64,000 nucleotides of DNA from Polynucleobacter sphagniphilus (GCF_001953355.1 NZ_MPIY01000001.1:339848-403847), one strand, 5' to 3'; positions 17,093 to 26,456 are shown, numbered from the stretch's first letter. Notes: generated by a model from the letters alone, not told the origin. Made by a program: numbers and translations.

Positions 17093-18760
17093 ATGGTGAC
17101 TATGACATCTTTGGCTTTAGCCCGTTCGTGGCGCCCTAAAACCTTCTCCCAATTGGTAGGACAAGACCATGTGGTCAAAGCCCTGACCCATGCCTTGGAT
17201 CAAGGGCGACTGCACCATGCTTGGCTCTTTACAGGTACTCGTGGTGTGGGTAAGACGACCATCGCCCGCATTATGGCAAAAGCCCTCAATTGCACCGGGT
17301 CGGATGGCTCGGGGAAGATGACCTCAGAGCCCTGTGGCAAATGCCCCGCTTGTCTTGAGATCGACGCAGGCCGCTTTGTTGACTATATTGAAATGGATGC
17401 AGCGAGCAACCGTGGTGTTGACGACATTGCTGCACTATTAGAGAAGGCTGCCTACGCACCAAGCAATGCGCGTTACAAGGTGTACATGATTGACGAGGTG
17501 CATATGCTCACCAATCACGCCTTTAATGCCATGCTCAAAACACTGGAAGAGCCACCAGAGCACGTCAAATTTATTCTAGCAACTACCGATCCCCAAAAGA
17601 TCCCAGTCACCATTTTGTCGCGTTGCTTACAGTTCAACCTCAAGCAAATGCCAGTACCGCTCATCGTGGAACATTTAGAAAAAGTACTGGCTGCTGAGAA
17701 TGTGCAATACCAGGCCAACGCCCTACGTGTATTGGCTAAAGCAGCGCAAGGCTCGATGCGCGATGCCTTATCTTTAACTGACCAAGCGATTGCATATGCG
17801 GCCGGTATCGTTTCTGAAGAAGCGGTACGAGGCATGCTGGGCACCCTTGATGATGCTTATCTAGTGCGCATTCTGGATTCTTTGACTGCCAAAGATGGTG
17901 CCGCACTGTTAGCAACTGCAAATGAGATGGGCGAGCGCAGTATGTCTTTCTCATTGGCCTTAGCCGATCTGTCAAGTCTCTTGCAAAAGATTGCCGCCGC
18001 ACAAGTAGTACCCGAGTCTGTATTGGAAGATTGGCCGGAGGCGGGCGATATTCGCCGCTTGGCCCAATCTCTGTCTAGGGAAGAAGTGCAACTCTTCTAT
18101 CAAATTAGCATCACCAGTCGCCCAGACTTATCGCTCGCACCAGATGAGCAAACTGGTTTTGCGATGACACTCTTGCGGATGTTGGCCTTTCGTCCTGGAT
18201 CTGAAGCGGTAAGAGCGGGAGGTGGTACTGTGCCTCCGCCCCCATCAGCAACTCCAAGACCAAGCGCTCCAGCGCCTGCTACAAGGCCTGCGCCCACTAC
18301 TTCAGCTGCCCCACTTGCGCCAACTGTGTCTGCTCCTGCAGCGCCAGCAGCAGCGATGGCAACTGCTCATGCTGCCGATCGTCCCGACTGGCACGCCTTG
18401 ATGCGTCAGTTGCCAGTGCGCGGTTTAGTGCAGCAATTGGCGTTTCAGACTGAGCTACAGGTTTGGGACGATTCTCCTGCTGGAGTGCGCGCCACGATCG
18501 TGACACCCATGCCGCAATTGGCCTCCGAGGCTTCAGTAGGTCGCTTGGCAGATGCCTTAACTGCGCACTTCGGTAAACCTGTAAAGGTACTCGTTGAAAA
18601 GGGTGAAGTAGAGGGCAAGACCGTTGCCAAGGTTGATGCGCAAATACATCAAGAGAAGCGCCAGAATGCAGAGCAAATGATTGCTGCTGATCCATTTATT
18701 CAGCAACTCGAGAAAGAATTCGGAGCCAAGGTAGTTGGCGGCTCTGTTAAAGCGCTTTAA
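17093..18760 (+). CDS. dnaX: DNA polymerase III subunit tau (gamma/tau)
   Basis: A 555-residue clamp-loader ATPase. Walker A FTGTRGVGKTTIARI (about 45-60), a zinc-binding set CGKCPACLEID, Walker B VYMIDEVHML and the SRC motif ILSRCLQF are all present. A Pro/Ala-rich linker (about 370-425) leads to a C-terminal domain that contacts the polymerase alpha subunit, so the full-length product is tau. No canonical A AAA AAG shift site in the right frame was found, so a separate gamma product is not predicted. ATG 17093 and ATG 17102 are both possible starts. It leads the dnaX-ybaB-recR operon, as in E. coli. Confidence 0.96.
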   Translation: MVTMTSLALARSWRPKTFSQLVGQDHVVKALTHALDQGRLHHAWLFTGTRGVGKTTIARIMAKALNCTGSDGSGKMTSEPCGKCPACLEIDAGRFVDYIEMDAASNRGVDDIAALLEKAAYAPSNARYKVYMIDEVHMLTNHAFNAMLKTLEEPPEHVKFILATTDPQKIPVTILSRCLQFNLKQMPVPLIVEHLEKVLAAENVQYQANALRVLAKAAQGSMRDALSLTDQAIAYAAGIVSEEAVRGMLGTLDDAYLVRILDSLTAKDGAALLATANEMGERSMSFSLALADLSSLLQKIAAAQVVPESVLEDWPEAGDIRRLAQSLSREEVQLFYQISITSRPDLSLAPDEQTGFAMTLLRMLAFRPGSEAVRAGGGTVPPPPSATPRPSAPAPATRPAPTTSAAPLAPTVSAPAAPAAAMATAHAADRPDWHALMRQLPVRGLVQQLAFQTELQVWDDSPAGVRATIVTPMPQLASEASVGRLADALTAHFGKPVKVLVEKGEVEGKTVAKVDAQIHQEKRQNAEQMIAADPFIQQLEKEFGAKVVGGSVKAL

Positions 18761-18809
18761 GTAATGAATCAGTAATACAAAATAAATGAAGAACTAAGGA
18801 AAAGAAGCG

Positions 18810-19133
18810 ATGATGAAAGGTGGACTGGCTGGCTTGATGAAACAGGCTCAGCAGATGCAAGAGAAGATGAAGGTAGCGCAAGAGCAATTGGCTGCTCTTG
18901 AGGTGACTGGTCAAGCCGCAGGCGGCGTAGTCAAAGTCACCATCTCTGGCAAATACGATATGAAGCGTGTGCAAATTGATCCAGCCGCCATGGATGATCG
19001 CGAGATGTTGGAAGACCTCATTGTGACTGCCTATACCGATGCTTTTAAGCAAGTGGAAGCTGCTAGTGCCCAAGTGATGTCTGGTGCTACTGCTGGTATG
19101 CCAATGCCCCCTGGATTTAAGTTGCCCTTCTGA
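18810..19133 (+). CDS. ybaB: YbaB/EbfC nucleoid-associated protein
   Basis: A 107-residue DNA-binding protein of the YbaB/EbfC family: N-terminal [20 protein letters not shown] helix, a central strand [18 protein letters not shown] and the C-terminal [19 protein letters not shown]. It dimerises and coats or bends DNA. It lies between dnaX and recR, the conserved context for this family. AAGGAAAAG precedes the ATG, and its stop overlaps recR (TGATG), so the two are coupled. Confidence 0.95.
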   Translation: MMKGGLAGLMKQAQQMQEKMKVAQEQLAALEVTGQAAGGVVKVTISGKYDMKRVQIDPAAMDDREMLEDLIVTAYTDAFKQVEAASAQVMSGATAGMPMPPGFKLPF

Positions 19134-19756
19134 TGGCGCGTCACGAAGCACCTCAAGATGCACTTGGTCGTTTGATTGAGGCCTTACGCGTATTACCAGG
19201 AGTGGGACCAAAGTCTGCGCAACGTATGGCTTTCTACCTACTTCAACATGATCGCAATGGCGCAGCTGTCTTGGCCAAGTCATTGGGTGAAGCGGTCGAG
19301 ACCGTAGGCCACTGCGCCCGTTGCAATACCTTCTCCGAAACGCACGTATGTGGCACCTGTGCCGATGAGCGTCGTGATCCGTCATTGCTGTGTATTGTTG
19401 AAACACCCGCTGACCAGGTGATGGTAGAGCAAACCCTGAGCTTCAAAGGCAATTACTTTGTATTGATGGGCCGCATTTCACCGCTTGATGGCATGGGTCC
19501 GAATGAAATTCATTTTGATCGTCTGCTCAATCGCATTGAATCTCCTGATACGGGTGTGCCCGTTCGAGAGGTGGTTCTAGCAACCAATTTCACCAGTGAG
19601 GGTGAGGCAACCGCCCATTACATCGGAGAAGTGCTGAAAATTAAGGGCATTAAAGTGACTCGTATCGCCAGAGGTATTCCAGTGGGTGGCGAGCTTGAGT
19701 ATGTGGATGCGGGTACTTTGGCGCGTGCTTTGATGGATCGCCGTACCGTCGGCTAA
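19133..19756 (+). CDS. recR: Recombination mediator RecR
   Basis: A 207-residue RecFOR-pathway protein that helps load RecA at gaps. A helix-hairpin-helix near the start ([20 protein letters not shown]), a four-cysteine zinc finger [16 protein letters not shown] and a Toprim domain ([16 protein letters not shown]) are present, in the normal order and length. It is translated from an ATG overlapping the ybaB stop. Confidence 0.97.
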   Translation: MARHEAPQDALGRLIEALRVLPGVGPKSAQRMAFYLLQHDRNGAAVLAKSLGEAVETVGHCARCNTFSETHVCGTCADERRDPSLLCIVETPADQVMVEQTLSFKGNYFVLMGRISPLDGMGPNEIHFDRLLNRIESPDTGVPVREVVLATNFTSEGEATAHYIGEVLKIKGIKVTRIARGIPVGGELEYVDAGTLARALMDRRTVG

Positions 19757-19793
19757 TTGGTCTGGGCCCGCTATAAATAGAGGTCGAAAAGAA

Positions 19794-19813
19794 GATGTCA
19801 CAAATATGACATC
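19794..19813 (+). promoter_or_regulatory. Palindromic Pho-box-like element upstream of the PstS paralogue
   Basis: GATGTCA (19794-19800) and TGACATC (19807-19813) form a perfect 7-base inverted repeat around CAAATA. Read as a Pho box, the halves ATGTCAC and ATGACAT match CTGTCAY at 6 and 5 of 7 positions with 4 bases between, and a possible -10 TATTGT (19823-19828) lies about 10 bases on, the same geometry as at the pstS promoter at 50299. It could instead be the site of a dimeric regulator. Confidence 0.45.
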
Positions 19814-19852
19814 GTCTGCATTTATTGTTCCATCTTTAAACAGGTTTTGAGT

Positions 19853-20899
19853 ATGGGCTATTTCTTACGCCTATTCCCTGCGGCTGTATTGCTCCTATCC
19901 ATGGGGGCCGTTCCTTTTGCTCACGCTGATTCAGAAATCGACGGAGTAGGGGCCACCTTTCCAATGCCCATCATGCAATCTTGGGCAGAGGCTTATCAAA
20001 GTCAAAAAAATATCAAGGTGAACTATTTAGGAATCGGTTCTGCTGAAGGCATTAAGCGCATTACTGCGCGCACAGTTGATTTTGCTGTAACTGATATTGG
20101 ATTGACTCAATCCGAGTTATCTCAAGATGACTTAATGCAATTTCCCTTGGTGGCAGGGGGCATCACTCCAGTAATTCATTTGCCAGGCATTTCATCGGGT
20201 CAGTTGCGCCTCACCGGCTCAGTGCTGGCGGATATCTTTTTGGGTAAGGTCACTTATTGGGATGATGTAGCCATTCAAAATCTCAATGCCACCATCTCTT
20301 TGCCGCACTTAGCAATTACAGTCATTCATCGCAAAGATGGTTCGGGCACCAGCTTTACCTTTACTGGCTACCTTGCAAAGGTAAGTCCAGAATGGGATCA
20401 GCGTTTTGGTATTGGCTCGAGTTTGCAATGGCCGGTAGGTGAGGCAGCAGCAGGTAATAGTGGGATTGCCAAAACTGTTGCACAAACAGAGGGTTCGATT
20501 GGCTATGTTGAGTTTCGTTATGCGCAAAAGTCTAAACTGACAACCATCAATCTAATTAACCGCGACGGTAATAATGTTGCCCCAAGCCTCGATACCTTCA
20601 TGCAAGCCTACAAACAGGCTCACTGGCATAAGGCAAGTTATTATCAGTCCCTGACAGATTTACCCGGCGCCAATAGCTGGCCTATCGTTGCTATGTCTTA
20701 TGTGCTTATTCATGCGACGCGTAATGAGCGTGAAGATGCGCTACAAACTTTGCATTTCTTGGAATGGATTTATGCCAATGGGGCGCTTGCTGCGCAAGAA
20801 GCTAGCTATATTCCCATTACCGATGAAGCGCTTATTCAGGCCTTTGCTGCCCGCTGGAAGCAAGTCAAGGACGAGCAGGGTAACGCCGTTTTGAAATAA
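19853..20899 (+). CDS. PstS-like periplasmic phosphate-binding protein, paralogue
   Basis: A 348-residue secreted binding protein: signal peptide of about 25 residues ending FAHA, then the PstS fold. Phosphate-contact segments are kept: GVGATFPMP, YLGIGSAEGIK (usual form SGGG), DFAVTD and the anion-binding loop HRKDGSGTS. It is clearly related to the canonical PstS at 50375, but no ABC permease or ATPase genes accompany it. Its neighbours are a secreted 140-residue protein, a porin and a two-component system. It may capture phosphate for PstCAB, or act as a sensor ligand. The ATG at 19853 follows CAGG and is preferred to a TTG at 19847. SAEG replacing SGGG may alter affinity or specificity. 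Confidence 0.85.
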   Translation: MGYFLRLFPAAVLLLSMGAVPFAHADSEIDGVGATFPMPIMQSWAEAYQSQKNIKVNYLGIGSAEGIKRITARTVDFAVTDIGLTQSELSQDDLMQFPLVAGGITPVIHLPGISSGQLRLTGSVLADIFLGKVTYWDDVAIQNLNATISLPHLAITVIHRKDGSGTSFTFTGYLAKVSPEWDQRFGIGSSLQWPVGEAAAGNSGIAKTVAQTEGSIGYVEFRYAQKSKLTTINLINRDGNNVAPSLDTFMQAYKQAHWHKASYYQSLTDLPGANSWPIVAMSYVLIHATRNEREDALQTLHFLEWIYANGALAAQEASYIPITDEALIQAFAARWKQVKDEQGNAVLK

Positions 20900-20900
20900 T

Positions 20901-21323
20901 ATGCAAAGCAAACGCCTATTCTCTCTATTGATGCTCGCTGGTCTATTGATGGCTAGCTTATCGCCATTATTGGTTAATGCAAAAGGGGCGCCAGTCTCAC
21001 TCAATCTATCGAAGAATTTTAGAAATCTGATCATTCAGGGCGAGCGCTCAGAAATTGTGGCTTGCATGGTGGCCAGTAATCGCTACTTCAAAAATGCACC
21101 TGATTTTGCAGAAATGCGCTGGCTCGATTCAACTTCTCAAACGGCTTTAATGCATGAGAAAGAAGTCGATCATCATTTGACTCGCATCATTGCACTGCAT
21201 GCTGAAGCCATTCCAAATACCAATACCTTCTTTAAACCATGGACGCCAGTCAAGATTGAATGTATTCAGGTGGATGAAGGTGATCCTCAGGTGAAGGTCG
21301 CTGTGGCTATAGAGGCTAAGTAA
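20901..21323 (+). CDS. Secreted protein of unknown function
   Basis: A 140-residue protein, one base after the PstS-like gene. Residues 1-28 form a signal peptide (LLMLAGLLMASLSPLLVNA, cut after VNA). The mature part is about 112 residues with two cysteines (in IVACMVASN and VKIECIQVDE) that could form a periplasmic disulfide. I do not recognise the family. It contains a conserved-looking stretch MRWLDSTSQTALMHEKEVD. Its close packing between the binding protein and the porin suggests that all three act together in the envelope. Confidence 0.75.
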   Translation: MQSKRLFSLLMLAGLLMASLSPLLVNAKGAPVSLNLSKNFRNLIIQGERSEIVACMVASNRYFKNAPDFAEMRWLDSTSQTALMHEKEVDHHLTRIIALHAEAIPNTNTFFKPWTPVKIECIQVDEGDPQVKVAVAIEAK

Positions 21324-21327
21324 GCCG

Positions 21328-22722
21328 GTGACTTTATATAAATTACCCCTCTCGCTATTGTGCTTTGCCCTTTGTGCTGCAATCTTGCCAGCTACTGGCT
21401 ATGCGCAAGTCCAGTTCGCGATAGGCTCCAGTGTGGATGATATGGAAGGCGCCAAGGTAGCAGTAGAAGGCGAAACACCTCCAGCAGATCAGCGTTGGAA
21501 TATTCACGGGCAGGCAACTTGGGTAGATCAATATCACCCTACCTTTAATGCGCCTTATAGTGGCACGAATAGTTTGACGCCTCACAGCAATAGCGCCGAA
21601 ACCTTTGATGCGACACTCTATTTAGGGGTGAAGTTATGGGATGGCGGTGAGGCCTACTTCAATCCGGAAATTGACCAAGGCTTTGGCTTAAGCAATACCT
21701 TGGGTCTGGCAGGCTTCTCCAGTGCGGAAGCATATAAGGTCGGCAATAACAACCCATACTATCGCACGCCACGGGCATTCATCCGTCAAACTTTTAATTT
21801 GGGTGGCGATTTAATTGAGCTCGAAGATCAAGCGAATCAATTGGCCAAAACCATCACATCCAATAATGTGATTATTACTGCTGGTAAGTTCTCGGTGGTT
21901 GACATCTTTGATACCAATACCTATGCCCATGACCCAAAAGGAGACTTCTTGAACTGGGCTGGTGTGGATGCGGGCGCATTTGACTATGCGGCGGATTCTT
22001 GGGGTTATACCTACGGCGGTGCGATTGAGTGGAATCAAGATTGGTGGACTTTGCGAGCTGGCTACTTTGATCTATCGATTGTTCCAAATAGCGAAAATAT
22101 TGATATTGGGTTTAAGCAATACGAGTTGGTCACTGAGCTTGAAGAGCGTCATGAAATTGATGGCCATAAAGGCAAATTCAAGGTTTTGGGATTTGTAAAC
22201 CGCGGCAATATGGGTTCGTATAGCAATGCGGTTGCCTTGGCGCAGCAAACCGGCACGACCCCTGATACTTCATTAGTGAGACGCATGGCTTGGCGTCCTG
22301 GGATTGCGTTGAACTTTGAACAAGAGATCAACCCCAGCGTTGGATTATTTGCACGCGCCAGCCAAAATAATGGCGCTCAAGAGGCCTATGAGTTTACTGA
22401 TATCAATCAGTCAGTCACCGCGGGTCTCTCATTTAAGGGCGATCTTTGGAATAGACCAATGGATAGTATTGGCGTTCAGGGCATCGTGAACGGAATCTCT
22501 AAGGAGGCCCAGCAGTATTTTGCAATGGGTGGTCTTGGAGTGCTGGTGGGTGATGGTGCTTTAACTTATGGTTTGGAGCGTATCTCTGAGGTGTATTACA
22601 ACCTGGGCGTAGCTAAGCACCTCGCTTTTGGATTTGACTACCAGCACGTGGTTAATCCTGCATACAACGCGGCCCGTGGCCCAGTTAATATCTTCGGTAT
22701 TCGCGTACACGCAGACTTCTAA
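21328..22722 (+). CDS. OprB-like carbohydrate-type outer-membrane porin
   Basis: A 464-residue outer-membrane protein. A signal peptide ends GYA (about residue 26); the rest alternates hydrophobic and polar residues as beta strands and ends VNIFGIRVHADF, a C-terminal phenylalanine typical of barrels. Segments such as LWDGGEAYFNPEIDQGFGLS and ITAGKFSVVDIFDTNTYAHD match the OprB family, usually annotated as sugar-selective. Since it follows a PstS-like protein, its solute could instead be phosphate or a phospho-compound; this is inference. The start is GTG 21328, four bases after the upstream stop, so translation is probably coupled. Confidence 0.8.
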   Translation: MTLYKLPLSLLCFALCAAILPATGYAQVQFAIGSSVDDMEGAKVAVEGETPPADQRWNIHGQATWVDQYHPTFNAPYSGTNSLTPHSNSAETFDATLYLGVKLWDGGEAYFNPEIDQGFGLSNTLGLAGFSSAEAYKVGNNNPYYRTPRAFIRQTFNLGGDLIELEDQANQLAKTITSNNVIITAGKFSVVDIFDTNTYAHDPKGDFLNWAGVDAGAFDYAADSWGYTYGGAIEWNQDWWTLRAGYFDLSIVPNSENIDIGFKQYELVTELEERHEIDGHKGKFKVLGFVNRGNMGSYSNAVALAQQTGTTPDTSLVRRMAWRPGIALNFEQEINPSVGLFARASQNNGAQEAYEFTDINQSVTAGLSFKGDLWNRPMDSIGVQGIVNGISKEAQQYFAMGGLGVLVGDGALTYGLERISEVYYNLGVAKHLAFGFDYQHVVNPAYNAARGPVNIFGIRVHADF

Positions 22723-22740
22723 TGGATTGCTTGATGGTTT

Positions 22741-24294
22741 TTAGTTGGCTAAGGGCAAGCGAACAATAAAGCGAGATCCAGCACCCTCTTTGCTTTGCAC
22801 CTGAATATCACCTTCGTGCAAAGAGATTGCCATTTTTACTAGATGTAATCCTATGCCAGTACCGCCAATGCCAGTCACGTTACTGCCGCGGTGATAACGC
22901 TCAAAGAGTTGTGCCATATCTTTTTCTGGAATACCAATTCCCTTATCCTCAATGGTGATCACAGCAAAATCCCCTGCAGCATAAGCGGTAACACGGATCT
23001 CTTTATCGGCATTGGAGTACTTAATCGCATTCGAAATGAGATTGCTAAAGATCAAAAATAAAAGATCTTGGTCGCCAAATACCAACATCGGCTGCTCGTC
23101 ATAATCAAAGCGAATCTGGCATTGAGGATTGTTTTCTTCGTTGATGCGACACACGTCGGCAATCAGCTTACACGGATCGAGTTTCCTTGGGGCAAAGGGA
23201 AGTTGTGATGTGCCATCGTAAAGACTGCTCGAGGTGATGATGTTTTCCATCACCTTGGTTACCCGCTTGACGGAGTTGCGAATCTTATGGGCACGCTCGA
23301 CAATGTCATGTGAACTAATGGGTTCACGTAACTTAATCAGGCGCTGCGCCTGACCGTCAATAATCGTGAGCGGAGTGCGAAACTCATGGGAGACCATGGA
23401 AATAAAGTTACGCTGCAACTCCGTCATCCGCTGCTCAAGATGTAGCTTCTCTTCGAGTGATGAAGCTTGTTCAATCAGTTTGAGTTGGCTCTGAGAGAGG
23501 GCAATCGCATTTTTTTGGAAGATCACTACCGCACGACTCATCTCACCGATTTCATCTGGGCGATCAGTGCCCTTAATTTCAATATCGGTTTGATTGGCCG
23601 CTAAGGTGCGCATCTTGTCAGCTAGAGCCAGCAAGGGTAGGGCAATCTTAGTGCGGATGTAATACAGTAAATAAGCGATACAAAAAATCGTAACTAAAAA
23701 TGCCAGCAATATCAGCTTTTGAGCCTGAGAGTAAATATTGGCCGCGTAATCACTGGCGCTACTAGCACCTTTAACGGTCTGGGAGGTGAGGGTGCTCAAT
23801 GAAGTGCTCGCTGTTGCAAAATCAATCCGAGATTGACCCATATAGAGTTTGCGCGCTTGATCTGCTTTACCGTTTTTATACAGACTTAACACTTCATCTG
23901 AAGTCTTTTTATACCTCTCCCAGTCTTGTTCAAACTCCTGAAAGGTCTTTAATTCTGCTGGACCATGTTTCATAGTTTGATACTTCTTTTCTGTCAAAGA
24001 AATAATTTCCTTGAGGGTAATAATTTCTTCGCGAGCACTTTTTTCCACGCTAGGATTTTCAGAAAGAATCAGGTTTGCCTCAGCCGCCCGGTAGTCGGAA
24101 GTATCGTTATTTAAGTCACCCAGGAAGAGTGTGCTTTGGAGCCAGTGTCCGCGGATATCAGCCGAAGCTTCATTCACCTCATTGAGTTTGCTAAAACTAA
24201 AGAGCCCTAGCCCCAGCGTTAAAAAGAAAATAAGCAGAGAAAACAGAATAATTTGCGTTCTGAGGGATCTCTGGACTAACAAGTTAGAATTCAC
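22741..24294 (-). CDS. Membrane sensor histidine kinase
   Basis: A 517-residue inner-membrane kinase. Transmembrane helices at about 13-34 and 193-213 bracket a 155-residue periplasmic four-helix-bundle domain like that of chemoreceptors (4HB_MCP). HAMP follows (about 214-266), then HisKA with the phospho-acceptor H303 in SMVSHEFRTPLTI, and an HATPase with NLISNAIKYS, EDKGIGIPEKD and GGTGIGLHL. It faces the porin operon tail to tail and is divergent from the response regulator gene, its likely partner. The ligand could be the PstS-like protein next door, but nothing in the sequence proves it. Confidence 0.93.
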   Translation of the reverse strand: MNSNLLVQRSLRTQIILFSLLIFFLTLGLGLFSFSKLNEVNEASADIRGHWLQSTLFLGDLNNDTSDYRAAEANLILSENPSVEKSAREEIITLKEIISLTEKKYQTMKHGPAELKTFQEFEQDWERYKKTSDEVLSLYKNGKADQARKLYMGQSRIDFATASTSLSTLTSQTVKGASSASDYAANIYSQAQKLILLAFLVTIFCIAYLLYYIRTKIALPLLALADKMRTLAANQTDIEIKGTDRPDEIGEMSRAVVIFQKNAIALSQSQLKLIEQASSLEEKLHLEQRMTELQRNFISMVSHEFRTPLTIIDGQAQRLIKLREPISSHDIVERAHKIRNSVKRVTKVMENIITSSSLYDGTSQLPFAPRKLDPCKLIADVCRINEENNPQCQIRFDYDEQPMLVFGDQDLLFLIFSNLISNAIKYSNADKEIRVTAYAAGDFAVITIEDKGIGIPEKDMAQLFERYHRGSNVTGIGGTGIGLHLVKMAISLHEGDIQVQSKEGAGSRFIVRLPLAN

Positions 24295-24373
24295 TAGGGC
24301 ATCACTGAAGTAGGGATTAAGAGGCTGTTTTTACTCACAGGACATCTTAATACACCATAAGTGTTTGGAAAAC

Positions 24374-24985
24374 ATGGAAGCAGATAAAAAGACCATCAAA
24401 ATCCTCTGTATTGAAGATGAGGAAGAGACTGCCAAGTTATTGGAGGAAGATCTTTCTGAGCGGGGCTATGAAGTGGCGCTTGCTTTTAATGGTCAAGATG
24501 GCTTAAAAGCCATACTGAATAATTCCCCGGATCTAGTGCTGTGCGATATCGGTATGCCCGTCATGTCGGGTTTAGAGGTTTTGGAGAGACTCACGGCAGT
24601 ATCCCCTCGATTAATGCACGTTCCCTTTATCTTTTTAACGGCATTGAGTGATCGCGATAGTGAGCTAAAAGGCCGTAAATTAGGCGCTGACGATTACGTT
24701 ACTAAGCCAATTGACTTTGATGTATTGGCTACGATTATTGAAGCCCGCTTATCGCGGGTCGCCAGAATGGACGTCTGGCCTAAAGAGGTGCAGCTCAATC
24801 CGCGAGAAACAGAAGTACTGACATGGTCGGCGCGTGGCAAAACCTCTGATGAAATCGCCTCGATCTTGGGTTTAAGTAAGCGCACAGTTGACTTCCATTT
24901 TGATAATGCCCGTACCAAATTAAACGTATCGACCAGAACCCAGGCGGTTGTCAAAGCCATGGCAGGGCGCTTAATTGATGCTTAG
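24374..24985 (+). CDS. Response regulator, receiver plus LuxR-type HTH
   Basis: A 203-residue NarL/FixJ-type regulator. The receiver domain (about 1-120) has the acidic pocket IEDEEE and phospho-acceptor D58 in LVLCDIGMPVMSG, plus the switch K in DDYVTKPID. Residues 138-200 are a LuxR-type helix-turn-helix: LNPRETEVLTWSARGKTSDE then ILGLSKRTVDFHFDNARTKL. ATG 24374 is chosen over TTG 24365. It is transcribed divergently from the sensor kinase with 79 bases between. Candidate targets are the porin operon and itself. Confidence 0.93.
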   Translation: MEADKKTIKILCIEDEEETAKLLEEDLSERGYEVALAFNGQDGLKAILNNSPDLVLCDIGMPVMSGLEVLERLTAVSPRLMHVPFIFLTALSDRDSELKGRKLGADDYVTKPIDFDVLATIIEARLSRVARMDVWPKEVQLNPRETEVLTWSARGKTSDEIASILGLSKRTVDFHFDNARTKLNVSTRTQAVVKAMAGRLIDA

Positions 24986-25029
24986 CCTACTTTTGATACT
25001 TTGCCCTATGAACATAGGATAATCAGGTC

Positions 25030-25803
25030 ATGCACATACTTTTATCAAATGACGATGGCTATCTAGCCCCAGGAATCTTGGCTCTCTATAAAGCCTTACA
25101 GCCTTTGGGTCGAGTTACTGTGATTGCGCCTGAGCAAAACCATAGTGGTGCCTCAAATTCTTTAACCTTGTCACGCCCGCTCTCGATTCATCGCGTTGCT
25201 GGTGGTGAGCGTGATGGCTTTATGTTTGTGAATGGCACACCAACTGATTGTGTGCATATTGCCATGACAGGTTTCTTAGATGAAAAGCCAGACTTAGTCG
25301 TCTCTGGAATTAATCAGGGTGAGAATATGGGCGAAGACGTTCTGTACTCAGGCACTGTCGCCGCTGCGATTGAAGGTGTCATGTTTGGCGTACCAGGTAT
25401 TGCATTTTCACAAATTGATCGCGGCTGGGATCGCATTGATGACGTCGCTAAGGCAGCTCACGATATCGTTGCTCAAGCATTAGTTTCCCATTTGCCACAT
25501 ACCGATGGCACCGCTCCTTTGCTCAACGTTAACATTCCTAACCGTCCTTATGCTGATTTATATCGTTGGCGTGTCACCCGCTTAGGTACGCGTCATCACT
25601 CTCAGCCGGTGGTAATTCAAAAAAGTCCACGGGGTGAAGACATCTATTGGATTGGTCCAGCAGGTGACGCTAAAGACAGTTCTGAGGGAACGGATTTTCA
25701 TGCAATCGATGATGGTTGCATCTCCATTACGCCAATGCAGTTAGATCTAACGCACCATGCCCGCCTAGCAGCTATGCGTGCCAATGGTTGGGATCGCGGT
25801 TGA
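25030..25803 (+). CDS. surE: 5'/3'-nucleotidase SurE
   Basis: A 257-residue metal-dependent nucleoside monophosphatase. The metal-binding motif [13 protein letters not shown] is at the very N-terminus and the conserved [15 protein letters not shown] and [20 protein letters not shown] segments follow. SurE salvages nucleotides and supports stationary-phase survival. It begins the surE-pcm-nlpD cluster; pcm overlaps its stop. Confidence 0.97.
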   Translation: MHILLSNDDGYLAPGILALYKALQPLGRVTVIAPEQNHSGASNSLTLSRPLSIHRVAGGERDGFMFVNGTPTDCVHIAMTGFLDEKPDLVVSGINQGENMGEDVLYSGTVAAAIEGVMFGVPGIAFSQIDRGWDRIDDVAKAAHDIVAQALVSHLPHTDGTAPLLNVNIPNRPYADLYRWRVTRLGTRHHSQPVVIQKSPRGEDIYWIGPAGDAKDSSEGTDFHAIDDGCISITPMQLDLTHHARLAAMRANGWDRG

Positions 25804-26456
25804 AACCAGCGGCTGAACGATTTTCTGGGCACCGCCAAGCACTTGCTGCAAAGGTGCTTGCCGCAGGGGTAAAGCATCACAAAACATTGGAAGCCATTGC
25901 CACCGTGCCACGCCATGCATTTATGGATGCCGGTTTGCATCCCCAAGCTTACGAAGATTCTGCATTGCCAATTGGGCACCAACAGACTATCTCCAAGCCT
26001 TCAGTGGTCGCCCGCATGATTGAGATTTTGCATAAGCCCAGACATTCATTAGGCAAAGTCCTGGAAATTGGCACTGGCTGTGGTTACCAGGCTGCTGTCT
26101 TGAGTCTTTTGGCAGAAGAAGTCTATTCCATCGAGCGCATTCGCCCACTACATGATATGGCCAGGGCTAAATTGCGACCTTTTCGGATTAATAACTTGCG
26201 CCTGATTTATGGTGATGGCATTTTGGGCCTACCTCAGGCAGCCCCATTTGACGGAATTATTCTGGCTGCTGCTGGTTTAGGCATCCCAGATGCCTTATTA
26301 GATCAGTTGGCGATAGGGGGGCGTTTGGTAGCGCCGGTGGTTAAAAACGAAAAAGAGCAGCAATTGGTAATGGTGGAGCGGATGAGTTCCCAGCGCTACC
26401 AAAGAACTGTGCTGGACGAGGTCTTTTTTGTCCCCTTACAATCAGGGGTAGTATGA
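25800..26456 (+). CDS. pcm: Protein-L-isoaspartate O-methyltransferase
   Basis: A protein of 218 residues that methylates abnormal isoaspartyl residues for repair, using S-adenosylmethionine. The SAM-binding motif [16 protein letters not shown] and post-motifs [20 protein letters not shown] and [20 protein letters not shown] are present, as is the substrate region [13 protein letters not shown]. The start is TTG 25800, overlapping the surE stop (TTGA); no ATG in frame gives the family length (E. coli 208). nlpD overlaps its stop by ATGA. Confidence 0.93.
   Translation: MKPAAERFSGHRQALAAKVLAAGVKHHKTLEAIATVPRHAFMDAGLHPQAYEDSALPIGHQQTISKPSVVARMIEILHKPRHSLGKVLEIGTGCGYQAAVLSLLAEEVYSIERIRPLHDMARAKLRPFRINNLRLIYGDGILGLPQAAPFDGIILAAAGLGIPDALLDQLAIGGRLVAPVVKNEKEQQLVMVERMSSQRYQRTVLDEVFFVPLQSGVV

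Noticed and set aside
17676..17690. AAAAAG run in dnaX as a possible programmed frameshift site
   Set aside because: The reading frame is GAA AAA GTA, not A AAA AAG, and it lies well inside the ATPase region, so it would not make a gamma-like product.
18747..19406. A 219-codon leftward frame across ybaB and recR
   Set aside because: Antisense to two conserved genes; composition rich in His, Leu and Ser is a typical reverse-frame shadow.
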